A stretch of 61,584 nt of DNA, taken from the NCBI GenBank assembly GCA_038323475.1, contig JBBQHA010000004.1, positions 1 through 61,584 of the forward strand, in the 5' to 3' direction. The first letter of the stretch is position 1. Each line of letters begins with the position of its first letter. The position numbers and the translations under genes were made by a program. Source of the stretch: SZAS-103 sp038323475. GTDB taxonomy: Bacteria; Pseudomonadota; Gammaproteobacteria; Xanthomonadales; Xanthomonadaceae. This document shows, one piece after another, positions 15,140 through 22,933 of the stretch. The notes under the pieces were generated by a model. That model was not told the DNA's origin. It made no database searches and was given only the letters and a program-made list of their open reading frames with translations.

Positions 15140-15562
15140 ATGGATGCCATCGACGGTGGATGCCTCTGCGGCGACGTGCGCTTTGTCGCCAGACTGCCCA
15201 GCAAGTGGGTCGCGCACTGCCACTGCACGCTGTGCCGGCGCGCGCACGGCGCGGCGTTCGTGACCTGGGTCGGCATGGAGGCGGCGCGTTGCGCGATCGA
15301 CGATCCGCGGTCACGCCTGCAATGGTATGCCTCGTCGCCGGGTGCCGAACGCGGTTTCTGTTCGCGCTGCGGTTCGATGCTGTTCTTCCGCTCCGACCGC
15401 TGGGCCGGCGAGCTGCACCTCGCGCGCGCGCAGGTCGAGGGCGACATCGACCGCGCACCGCAATCCCACGTGCACTGGGACGCGCACGTGGACTGGGTGC
15501 GGCTGGACGAGCATGACGGACTGCCGCGCCAGCCGGATCCGAACGCAGCCTCGTCGACCTGA
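15140..15562 (+). CDS. GFA-family zinc protein
   Basis: A 140-aa protein of the glutathione-dependent formaldehyde-activating (GFA/CENP-V) fold. Zinc ligands: GGCLCGDVRF, HCHCTLCRRAHG and FCSRCGSMLF, all present. Known members bind zinc and some act on S-hydroxymethyl-glutathione; most have unproven roles, so no substrate is claimed. ATG at 15140 is chosen because GGAGG lies at 15130-15134; a GTG directly in front would add one residue. It converges on aceA with a hairpin repeat between. Confidence 0.88.
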   Translation: MDAIDGGCLCGDVRFVARLPSKWVAHCHCTLCRRAHGAAFVTWVGMEAARCAIDDPRSRLQWYASSPGAERGFCSRCGSMLFFRSDRWAGELHLARAQVEGDIDRAPQSHVHWDAHVDWVRLDEHDGLPRQPDPNAASST

Positions 15563-15592
15563 TCCACGCTTCGCGCGGCAATCCCTCTCCGG

Positions 15593-15621
15593 CCCTCCCC
15601 TGCGCCAAACGCAAGGGAGGG
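15593..15621. repeat. Short hairpin repeat between convergent genes
   Basis: A near-perfect hairpin, CCCTCCC-C-TGCG, loop CCAAA, CGCA-A-GGGAGGG, sits between the convergent GFA gene and aceA. Placement suggests a two-way terminator or mRNA 3' end, as for the other copies. Confidence 0.7.
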
Positions 15622-15630
15622 AGACAGGGC

Positions 15631-16935
15631 TCACGCCGCCACTGTTTCCGGCGCGGGCTCGTGGAACTGCTCTTCCTCGGTCGAGCCTTTCAGCGCGACG
15701 GTCGAGGACTGCGCGCCCTGGATCGTCTGGGTCACCGAATCGAAATAGCCGGTGCCGACTTCGCGCTGGTGCTTGACCGCGGTGAAGCCGCGATCGGCGG
15801 CGGCGAACTCGGCTTCCTGCAGTTCGACGAAGGCGCTCATCTGGTTGCGGACGTAGCCGTGGGCGAGGTTGAACATCGAGTAGTTCAGCGCGTGGAAGCC
15901 GGCCAGGGTGATGAACTGGAACTTGTAGCCCATCGCCGCGAGCTGCTGCTGGAACGTCGCGATGGTCGCGTCGTCGAGGTTCTTCTTCCAGTTGAAGCTT
16001 GGCGAGCAGTTGTACGCGAGCATCTTGCCCGGGTATTTCGCGTGGATCGCCTCGGCGAACTTCTTCGCATAGGCCAGATCCGGCTTGCCGGTTTCGCACC
16101 ACACCAGATCCGCGTACGGCGCATACGCCAGACCGCGCGAAATCGCTTGGTCGATTCCCGGTTTCGTCTTGTAGAAACCCTCGACGGTGCGCTCGCCGGT
16201 GAGGAACGGGGTGTCGTTCGCGTCGACATCGGACGTCAACAGGTCGGCGGCTTCCGCATCGGTGCGCGCAACAATCAACGTCGGCACGCCCATCACGTCG
16301 GCAGCGAGGCGCGCTGCGACGAGCTTGTCGACCGCTTCGCGGGTCGGCACCAGCACCTTGCCGCCCATGTGGCCGCACTTCTTGACCGAGGCGAGCTGGT
16401 CCTCGAAATGCACGGCGGCAGCGCCGGCCTCGATCATCGCCTTCATCAGTTCGAACGCGTTGAGCACACCGCCGAATCCGGCCTCGGCGTCGGCAATGAT
16501 CGGCTGCAGCCAGTCGATGTCGTCCTTGCCTTCGGCGTGGTTGAGCTGGTCGGCGCGCAGCAGGGTGTTGTTGATGCGCTTGACGACCTGCGGCACCGAG
16601 TTCGCGGGATACAACGACTGGTCTGGATACATCTCGCCGGCGAGGTTCGCGTCGGCGGCGACTTGCCAGCCGCTGAGATAGATGGCCTTCAAACCGGCGC
16701 GCACCTGCTGCATCGCCTGGTTGCCGGTCAGCGCGCCGAGCGCATTGACGTACGGCTCGCTGTGCAGCGACTTCCAGAATTTCTCGGCGCCCAGCCGCGC
16801 GAGCGAATGCTCGACCGCGACGGTACCGCGCAGGCGCACGACTTCCTCGGCGCTGTACGGACGGGTGACGCCTTTCCAACGCGCGCTGTTGGTCCAGTCG
16901 AATTTGATCTGTTCGGCGGTCGGAAGGGTTTTCAT
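15631..16935 (-). CDS. aceA: Isocitrate lyase
   Basis: A 434-aa enzyme cleaving isocitrate to glyoxylate and succinate. The catalytic loop KKCGHMGGKV carries Cys187. HFEDQ, WCETGKPDL and YNCSPSFNWKK are the usual Mg and substrate-binding segments. Length fits the short bacterial class. It lies 60 bases behind aceB on the same strand, with its own Shine-Dalgarno (AGGACC) before the ATG. Together the pair provide the glyoxylate shunt for growth on acetate and fatty acids. Confidence 0.97.
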   Translation of the reverse strand: MKTLPTAEQIKFDWTNSARWKGVTRPYSAEEVVRLRGTVAVEHSLARLGAEKFWKSLHSEPYVNALGALTGNQAMQQVRAGLKAIYLSGWQVAADANLAGEMYPDQSLYPANSVPQVVKRINNTLLRADQLNHAEGKDDIDWLQPIIADAEAGFGGVLNAFELMKAMIEAGAAAVHFEDQLASVKKCGHMGGKVLVPTREAVDKLVAARLAADVMGVPTLIVARTDAEAADLLTSDVDANDTPFLTGERTVEGFYKTKPGIDQAISRGLAYAPYADLVWCETGKPDLAYAKKFAEAIHAKYPGKMLAYNCSPSFNWKKNLDDATIATFQQQLAAMGYKFQFITLAGFHALNYSMFNLAHGYVRNQMSAFVELQEAEFAAADRGFTAVKHQREVGTGYFDSVTQTIQGAQSSTVALKGSTEEEQFHEPAPETVAA

Positions 16936-16995
16936 GGCGTGGTCCTCTGGTTTTGATGGAGCATTGGTCTTGGTGTGAAAGCTGGCGACATGGGC

Positions 16996-18669
16996 TCAGG
17001 AAAGACGCAGGTAGGCCGGCACGGTCAGGAACGGGGCGAGGGTCTCGGATTCGGTCAGGCAATCGAGCAGGGCGATCGCCTCGTGGATGCGCGTCGCGCC
17101 CGGCAACTTGCCCATCGCGGCGAGCTTCGAGGGCAGCGACAGCAGCGCGCGGTCGAACAGGGTTTCGTCGAGCACGCTGCCATCGTCGAGGTGCAGCGCA
17201 TTCGCGCCCTTCGCGGACCCATGCAGCCATTGCCACAGCTGCGCGCGGGCGATCTCGGCGGTGGCGGCATCTTCCATCAGCCCGTGGATCGGCACGCAGC
17301 CCTGGCCGTCGAGCCACGCGGCGAGGTAGCGCACGCACACCTCGATGTTGTTCTCGAAACCCTTACGGGTGATCGTGCCGAGACAGGGGCGGATCAGCTC
17401 GTCGCGGGTCGGGTTCACGTCCTCGCGCAGCACGTGCTGCTGGTTCGGCGTCGGCATGTGCGCGTCGAAGATCTCGCGCGCGATCGCGATCAGCGCCGGA
17501 TGCGCGACCCAGGTGCCGTCGTGGCCGGCCTGCACTTCGCGCAGCTTGTCGGCCCGCACGCGGGCCATCGCGGCCTCGTTCGCAGTCGGGTCGTTCGCGA
17601 TCGGGATCTGCGCGGCCATCCCGCCCATCGCGTGCGCGCCGCGGCGGTGGCAGGTCCTGATCAGCAACTCGCTGTAAGCCTTCAGGAACGGCTGCGTCAT
17701 CGTGACCTGGCCGCGCTCTGGCAGCACCTTGTCGCGGTGCTTCCGGAAGGTTTTCAGGTAGGAAAAGATGTAGTCCCAACGCCCGCAGTTCAGGCCGACG
17801 ATGCGCCCCTTGAGCGCGTGCAGGATCTCGTCCATCTCGAACGCTGCCGGCAGCGTCTCGATCAGCACCGTGACCTTCATCGTGCCGACGGGCAGGCCGA
17901 GCGCGGCCTCCATGTGGGCGAGCGCGGCCTCCCACAGCGCGGCTTCCTCCATGCACACGAGCTTGGGCAGGTAGAAATAGGGGCCGCGGTCCTTCGCGTG
18001 CAGCGCTTTGGCGTTATGGAACGCGAACAGACCGAGATCGAACAGGCTGCCGGACATCGGCACCTCATCGACCAACAGGTGTTTCTCGTCGAGATGCCAG
18101 CCGCGCGGACGCACCATCAGCACGGCCTGCTGGTCGGGCGGGTTGAGCTGGTAGCGCTTGCCGCTGCTTGCTTGATCGGAGCTGGGGGCAACGAACTCCA
18201 GGGTTCCATCGACGGCCTTGCGCAGCGCGGTCTGGCCGGCGATCAGGTTCGCCCAGGTCGGCGCGGTGGAATCCTCGAAATCGGCCATGAAGCAGTTCGC
18301 GCCGGAGTTCAGCGCATTGATGACCATCTTCGGATCGACCGGGCCGGTGATCTCGACGCGGCGGTCCTGCAGCGCGGCCGGAATGGCGGCGACGCGCCAT
18401 TCACCCGCGCGGATCGCGGCGGTGTCGGTGCGGAAATCGGGGAGTTCGCCGGCGTCGTAGCGGGCCTGGCGCGCGCGGCGCGCGGTCAATCGGAGCTGGC
18501 GCTCGGCCTCGCAACGGCGGTGCAGGCCGGCCAGGAAATCCAGCGCGACCGGGGTCAGCAATGCGTCTTGCCCGGATGCCGGGCTGGCGACCACCCGGAC
18601 CTCACAGCACGGCAACTCGGCGTCGATGGAATCCGTGGTGTCGTGGTTGCGCTGGGTCGAATCGGTCAT
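16996..18669 (-). CDS. aceB: Malate synthase A
   Basis: A 557-aa enzyme condensing glyoxylate with acetyl-CoA to malate. Signature segments FMADFEDSTAPTW, VLIETLPAAFEMDEI, GLNCGRWDYIFS and MTQPFLKAYSELL are present; the catalytic Asp and Arg lie within them. Start ATG at 18669 follows GGAG on the minus strand; the open frame extends 20 codons further but into the promoter region. The gene is first in an aceBA operon, divergent from a LysR-type gene that is the likely regulator. Confidence 0.96.
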   Translation of the reverse strand: MTDSTQRNHDTTDSIDAELPCCEVRVVASPASGQDALLTPVALDFLAGLHRRCEAERQLRLTARRARQARYDAGELPDFRTDTAAIRAGEWRVAAIPAALQDRRVEITGPVDPKMVINALNSGANCFMADFEDSTAPTWANLIAGQTALRKAVDGTLEFVAPSSDQASSGKRYQLNPPDQQAVLMVRPRGWHLDEKHLLVDEVPMSGSLFDLGLFAFHNAKALHAKDRGPYFYLPKLVCMEEAALWEAALAHMEAALGLPVGTMKVTVLIETLPAAFEMDEILHALKGRIVGLNCGRWDYIFSYLKTFRKHRDKVLPERGQVTMTQPFLKAYSELLIRTCHRRGAHAMGGMAAQIPIANDPTANEAAMARVRADKLREVQAGHDGTWVAHPALIAIAREIFDAHMPTPNQQHVLREDVNPTRDELIRPCLGTITRKGFENNIEVCVRYLAAWLDGQGCVPIHGLMEDAATAEIARAQLWQWLHGSAKGANALHLDDGSVLDETLFDRALLSLPSKLAAMGKLPGATRIHEAIALLDCLTESETLAPFLTVPAYLRLS

Positions 18670-18694
18670 CGGTTTGCTCCAGTCCGGGGAACCG

Positions 18695-18724
18695 ACCATA
18701 GATGCGGGTGCGTACTGTTGACAA
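18695..18724 (-). promoter_or_regulatory. Candidate sigma-70 promoter of aceBA
   Basis: On the minus strand TTGTCA (18719-18724), an 18-base spacer, and TATGGT (18695-18700). It lies immediately downstream of the LysR-type boxes, which would suit an activator that binds just upstream of the -35. Confidence 0.4.
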
Positions 18725-18740
18725 TTCATATGATTGAATG

Positions 18741-18761
18741 ATTAATATTGACATAGTTAAT
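18741..18761. promoter_or_regulatory. LysR-type T-N11-A box
   Basis: ATTAA (18741-18745), 11 bases, TTAAT (18757-18761): a perfect dyad with the spacing of LysR-family boxes, between the divergent aceB and LysR genes in an unusually AT-rich stretch. A second dyad ATTCA-N6-TGAAT lies beside it at 18724-18739. Confidence 0.6.
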
Positions 18762-18774
18762 ACATGTTGATTTC

Positions 18775-19734
18775 GTGACCGAGCCGACATCCCGCTTCTA
18801 CTACAAGGGCGAGCGCCTGAAGCCTTTGCGGGCGTTCTGCCAGGTCGCGCGGCTCGGTTCGGTGTCGCGCGCCGCCGAAGCCCTGTTCCTCAGCCAGCCG
18901 GCGGTGACCCTGCAGTTGCAGGCGCTGGAGCGCGATTTCGGAACGCGCCTGTTCGAGCGGACCGGCCGCCGATTCACCCTGACCCGCGCCGGCGAGGCGC
19001 TGTATGACCTCGCGCGGCCGCTGGTGGACGGGCTCGACGGACTCGAGCCGGAGTTCCGCAACCGCCTGAAAGGCCTGTCGGCGGGCGCGCTGCACGTCGC
19101 CGCCGGCACGTCGACCATCCTCTACCTGCTGCCCGCGCTGGTGCAGGCGTTCCGCGAGCGCCATCCGGAAGTGCAGCTAGTGCTGCACAACGTCACCGGC
19201 CAGGACGGCCTTGGCCTGCTGCGCTCGGACGCGGCGGACCTCGCGGTCGGCTCGATGCTCGACGTGCCCAGCGACCTCGACTACGCGCCCACCCACTCCT
19301 TCGACCCGATGCTGATCGTGCCGCTCGGGCATCCGCTAGCGACCAAGGAGCCGCTGCGGCTGGAAGACCTGTCGCCGTACGGGCTGATCCTGCCGCCGCG
19401 CCGGCTGACCACCTGGCGGCTGGTGGACCTGGTGTTCCAGCAGCGCCGCGTGCCCTACAGCGTCGCGCTCGAGGTCGGCGGCTGGGAAGTCATCAAGCAA
19501 TACGTGGCGATGGGGCTGGGCATCTCGATCGTGACCGGCATCTGCCTGACCGACGCCGACCGCGAGCGCCTCGCGGTGCGCAACCTCCGCGAATACTTCC
19601 CCCAGCGCAGCTACGGCGTGGTGATCCGCAAGGGCAAGTTCCTGAGCCCGCATGCGCGCGCGTTCGTGAACCTGGTCAAGCCCGGCCTGTTCGCACGGGG
19701 CGACTATTTCGAGGCGGGGCACTCGGAACGCTGA
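18775..19734 (+). CDS. LysR-family transcriptional regulator (probable aceBA regulator)
   Basis: A 319-aa LTTR. N-terminal winged helix-turn-helix about 16-75 (LRAFCQVARLGSVSRAAEAL, then LSQPAVTLQLQALERDFG), followed by a periplasmic-binding-like effector domain (about 100-295). GTG at 18775 is the only reasonable start; no strong Shine-Dalgarno is seen. Divergent location from aceB and the dyad between them suggest control of the glyoxylate shunt, with a central metabolite as effector. That is inference from position. LTTRs usually also repress their own gene from the same site. Confidence 0.88.
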   Translation: MTEPTSRFYYKGERLKPLRAFCQVARLGSVSRAAEALFLSQPAVTLQLQALERDFGTRLFERTGRRFTLTRAGEALYDLARPLVDGLDGLEPEFRNRLKGLSAGALHVAAGTSTILYLLPALVQAFRERHPEVQLVLHNVTGQDGLGLLRSDAADLAVGSMLDVPSDLDYAPTHSFDPMLIVPLGHPLATKEPLRLEDLSPYGLILPPRRLTTWRLVDLVFQQRRVPYSVALEVGGWEVIKQYVAMGLGISIVTGICLTDADRERLAVRNLREYFPQRSYGVVIRKGKFLSPHARAFVNLVKPGLFARGDYFEAGHSER

Positions 19735-19742
19735 GGCTCACT

Positions 19743-19855
19743 CCTCCCCTTGCGCATAGCGCAGGGGGTGCTTTTGGCTCTGCAGCGAGCCGAATTGAAA
19801 CCGAAGCTGAAACACCCCACCCCAACCCTCCCCTGCGCTTTGCGTAAGGGAGGGA
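19743..19855. repeat. Pair of short hairpin repeats between convergent genes
   Basis: First hairpin: CCCC-TTGCGC, loop ATA, GCGCA-GGGG (about 19746-19767). Second: CCCTCCC (19826-19832) pairing with GGGAGGG (19848-19854) over TGCG/TGCG-like inner bases. Between them are CCCCACCCCAACC bases also seen in the long copies. They fill the gap between the LysR gene and the convergent acyltransferase gene. Confidence 0.65.
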
Positions 19856-19856
19856 G

Positions 19857-20447
19857 TCAGACAGTCCCGCGATTCTTCCCGATCCACGGCCGGTAGTAGT
19901 CGCGCACCCGCGCCATGTCGGCCTTGAGGTCGGCGGTCATGTGCATCACCGGGCCGATGCCGACGGTGCGGGTCGGATAATGGAAATAGGCGCACAGCAC
20001 CGGCACGCCGGCGTCGCGCGCAATGTGCCAGAAGCCGGTCTTCCAGTTCTCGACGCGCTTGCGGGTGCCTTCGGGCGCGAGCACGAACCACATCGTTCCA
20101 GATTGCCGGAAGCGCTCGACCACCTGGTCGACCACGCCATGCGCGCGCGCGCGATCGACCGGCATGATGCCGAAGCGGCGCAGCAACCAGCCCAGCGGCC
20201 AGCGGAACAACTCCTGCTTGCCGATGACCACGACCCGCATCCCCATCGCGACCTTCGCGGCCAGCCCCCAGACCGCATCCCAGCCCGACGAATGCGGCGC
20301 GGCGATGATCACCAGCTTGGGTTCACTGGGGAAATCGCCTGCCATCGTCCAGCCGCCGAGGCGCAACACCGTGCGGCCCAGCCAGCGGGTCAAGGCGTTG
20401 CCGGTGCGCGGCGAGCCGGGCGGAAGCGATGCGAGCCGAAAACTCAT
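19857..20447 (-). CDS. Lysophospholipid acyltransferase family protein
   Basis: A 196-aa member of the PlsC-like family (short, DUF374/LPLAT type). Motif I reads APHSSGWD, with the expected His but Ser-Ser-x-x-Asp following; motif III is VLAPEGTRKR and a later segment is FHYPTRTVGIGP. Members acylate lysophosphatidate or related lipids at the inner membrane. The exact acceptor is unknown. ATG at 20447 overlaps the arfB stop by four bases (ATGA), so translation of the two is probably coupled. Confidence 0.82.
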   Translation of the reverse strand: MSFRLASLPPGSPRTGNALTRWLGRTVLRLGGWTMAGDFPSEPKLVIIAAPHSSGWDAVWGLAAKVAMGMRVVVIGKQELFRWPLGWLLRRFGIMPVDRARAHGVVDQVVERFRQSGTMWFVLAPEGTRKRVENWKTGFWHIARDAGVPVLCAYFHYPTRTVGIGPVMHMTADLKADMARVRDYYRPWIGKNRGTV

Positions 20448-20872
20448 GCGTCGGCGTCCACGCCACGGCCGCCGCGACCGCGCTTGACCTGCGCGCGCTG
20501 CTTCTTGCCGTCGAGGCGGCGCAACTTCGATGCGCGCGTGGGCCGGGTGGCGACGCGGGTCTTCGGCACGCACGTCGCAGCCAGCACCACCGCGGCGAGG
20601 CGGTCGCGCGCATCGGCACGATTGCGTTCCTGGGTGCGGAAACGCTGCGCGCTGATGACCAGCACGCCTTCGTCGGTCAGGCGACGATCGCGCCTGGCAA
20701 GCAGTCGTGCGCGCAGGTCATCGGGCAGCGACGGCGAGCCGGCGACATCGAAACGCAGTTCGACCGCGGTCGAGACCTTGTTGACGTTCTGCCCGCCCGG
20801 ACCTGACGCACGCACGAAGCGCTCGACGAGTTCGTCGTCGGCGATGGCGATGTCCGGCGTGATCACCAGCAT
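20444..20872 (-). CDS. arfB: ArfB, alternative ribosome-rescue hydrolase
   Basis: A 142-aa release-factor-like peptidyl-tRNA hydrolase (YaeJ). It has the catalytic GGQ (residues 26-28, in RASGPGGQNVNKVSTAVELRF split over the usual loop) and a basic C-terminal tail rich in Lys/Arg (KLRRLDGKKQRAQVKRGR) that enters the empty mRNA channel of stalled ribosomes. ATG at 20872 gives the family start; upstream codons lack support. Forms a two-gene unit with the downstream acyltransferase. Confidence 0.92.
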   Translation of the reverse strand: MLVITPDIAIADDELVERFVRASGPGGQNVNKVSTAVELRFDVAGSPSLPDDLRARLLARRDRRLTDEGVLVISAQRFRTQERNRADARDRLAAVVLAATCVPKTRVATRPTRASKLRRLDGKKQRAQVKRGRGGRGVDADA

Positions 20873-21011
20873 GGTTGGAAGGCCTGCATGTCCGGCGGAT
20901 CTTAACCCGGCAACGCCGCGCATCCGTCGTCCGCAGCCTCCGACGCGCTAAGCTGTCCGCCGCCGGGCCGGCTGAATCGAGCCTCGCCAACACCATCGAA
21001 AGGATCGACCG

Positions 21012-21722
21012 ATGCACCCCAGCGCCTTGAAGAACGGCAAGCTGTTCTTTGAAACCTATGCGTCCTCGCTCGCAGGAGCGACGATCATCGATATCGGCGC
21101 CCAGAACGTGAACGGCTCGATCAAGGACGTCATGCCGCCCCACCTGAACTACATCGGCGTGGACTTCGTGCAGGGCAAGGGCGTCGATGTGATCCTCGAC
21201 GATCCCTACAAGCTTCCATTCGACGACGCATCCATCGACATCGTCGTCAGCAACTCCTGCCTCGAACACTCCGAGATGTTCTGGCTGGCATTCCTGGAGA
21301 TGCTGCGCGTGCTGCGCCCGAACGGGCTGCTCTACCTCAACGTGCCGTCGAACGGGGATTTCCACCGCTACCCGGTCGACTGCTGGCGCTTCTATCCGGA
21401 CAGCGGCCAGGCGCTCGTGACCTGGGCGCGCCGCAACGGCCTGCGCCCGCAGTTGCTGGAGTCGTTCGTCAGCGCGCAGTACATGGGGCTGTGGAACGAC
21501 TACATCGCGGTGTTCGTCAAGGACGAGCAATGCGCCGCGTCGCACACGGCGCGGATGGTCAACGCAAAGGCGGACTTCACCAACGGGATGGTCGCCGGCA
21601 GTCCCGAGGTCCTCAAGCCGCAGCAACGGACCGAGGACCAGTCGAACCTGGTGTTCCGGGTCAAGCGCTGGCGCTGGCGCAGGTATCGCAAGGCGGCCGC
21701 GCGGGGCCGTTCGCCGGATTGA
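21012..21722 (+). CDS. Class I SAM-dependent methyltransferase
   Basis: A 236-aa protein with SAM motif I IIDIGAQNVNGS (about 25-36), the acidic end of strand 2 GVDFVQGKGVD, motif around DIVVSNSCLEHSE and the strand-4 region LRPNGLLYLNVPSN. The C-terminal third is basic (RVKRWRWRRYRKAAARGR). The substrate is unknown; such stand-alone enzymes often act on sugars or lipids. GAAAGGA precedes the ATG. It is divergent from arfB, with 139 bases between. Confidence 0.8.
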   Translation: MHPSALKNGKLFFETYASSLAGATIIDIGAQNVNGSIKDVMPPHLNYIGVDFVQGKGVDVILDDPYKLPFDDASIDIVVSNSCLEHSEMFWLAFLEMLRVLRPNGLLYLNVPSNGDFHRYPVDCWRFYPDSGQALVTWARRNGLRPQLLESFVSAQYMGLWNDYIAVFVKDEQCAASHTARMVNAKADFTNGMVAGSPEVLKPQQRTEDQSNLVFRVKRWRWRRYRKAAARGRSPD

Positions 21723-21792
21723 AACCACTCGGCGCGCGCGCCGCATTGCCGCCTGCCCGCACCGCATCCGCCATTCCGCCTCGGAGAATCGC

Positions 21793-22185
21793 ATGAGCCA
21801 CCTGCCAGATCTGGTCACCCTGCTCGCCGTACTGGTTTTCCTTGGGTGCGGCATCGCGGTCGGCCGCGCACGCGGCCTCTACAAGATCGATGCGCCTGCG
21901 ACCACCGGCAACCCGGATTTCGAGCGCGTGTTCCGCGTGCAGATGAATACGCTCGAAGCGCTCGCCCTGTTCCTGCCGGCGCTATGGGTCGCCGAACGCT
22001 ATGCCGATCCGAGGGTGGTCGGCGGCATCGGTCTGGCATGGATCGTCGGCCGCGTCTGGTATGCGGTCGCGTATGCGACGAATGCGAAGAAGCGCGGCCC
22101 CGGCTTCGTGATCGGCATGCTCGCGAGCGTGGTGTTGTGGGGGTTTGCGGCCTGGGGCGTGGTTGCCGCGATGATCGCCGGCTAG
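21793..22185 (+). CDS. MAPEG-family membrane protein
   Basis: A 130-aa protein with four membrane helices and the MAPEG pattern: RARGLYKIDAPATTGNPDFERVFRVQMNTLE split around the glutathione-site Arg/Asn residues, then ADPRVVGGIGLAWIVGRVWY. Bacterial members resemble microsomal glutathione transferases; activity here is unproven. Its stop overlaps the convergent truC stop by three bases. Confidence 0.88.
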   Translation: MSHLPDLVTLLAVLVFLGCGIAVGRARGLYKIDAPATTGNPDFERVFRVQMNTLEALALFLPALWVAERYADPRVVGGIGLAWIVGRVWYAVAYATNAKKRGPGFVIGMLASVVLWGFAAWGVVAAMIAG

Positions 22186-22928
22186 GCGACGCGGCCCGTC
22201 GCCTGCGGCAGGCACCAGCCGCACAACGCGAGCGCACGTTCGAACTCCACGTCCAGCGGCGCGACCACGTCGATCCGTTCGCCGCTTTGCGGATGCGCGA
22301 AACCCAGGGTATGCGCGTGCAGCAGCATGCGATGCACGCCGCGCATCCGGAACGCGCGGTTGTGGCGGCCGTCGCCATGACTGGTATCGCCGATCAGGTG
22401 ATGGAAGATGTGCTTGAGGTGGCGGCGGATCTGCCGCCAGCGGCCGGTGTCCGGCGTGCATTCGAGCAAGGCGTAGCGCGACGTCGGAAAGTGTTCGGAC
22501 GCCTGTTCCAGCTCCGTGGTCGCGAGCCTGCGGTAGGCGGTCACCGCCGGCTTCTTCACCGGCTTGCCGGGGCCGCCATCGAGCGGATGATCGATCACGC
22601 CGGATTCGTCGGGCCAGCCGCGGCACACCGCGAGATAGGTCTTGTCCACGCTGCGATCCATGAACTGCGCGCCGAGCGCGGCGGCGGTCTCGCGATCGAA
22701 TGCGACCAGCGTGCAACCGCTGGTCGCGCGGTCGAGGCGATGGACGAGCACGACGCTGCGCTTGAACTGTTCGCGCAGCCGATCGACCAGGAAGTCGTCC
22801 TCACCGCGCGCCATCGCACTCGCATGCGCCATCAGCCCTGCAGGCTTGGCGATCACCGCGAACATGTCGTCGGCATGGAGGACAGGCAGGGTGTCGTCGC
22901 TGACGCGGATGGCGCTATCGTCCGCCAT
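22182..22928 (-). CDS. truC: tRNA pseudouridine(65) synthase TruC
   Basis: A 248-aa RluA-family pseudouridine synthase. Motif II VHRLDRATSG carries the catalytic Asp66. GRWRQIRRHLKHIFHHLIGD is the motif III region. The segment HPLDGG followed by KPAVTAYRRLAT is typical of TruC, which modifies U65 in tRNAs. No S4 domain is present, as expected. ATG at 22928 fixed by family length. It lies five bases behind the ubiB stop on the same strand, and so ends the ubiJ-ubiB-truC run. Confidence 0.88.
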   Translation of the reverse strand: MADDSAIRVSDDTLPVLHADDMFAVIAKPAGLMAHASAMARGEDDFLVDRLREQFKRSVVLVHRLDRATSGCTLVAFDRETAAALGAQFMDRSVDKTYLAVCRGWPDESGVIDHPLDGGPGKPVKKPAVTAYRRLATTELEQASEHFPTSRYALLECTPDTGRWRQIRRHLKHIFHHLIGDTSHGDGRHNRAFRMRGVHRMLLHAHTLGFAHPQSGERIDVVAPLDVEFERALALCGWCLPQATGRVA

Positions 22929-22933
22929 GCGAA

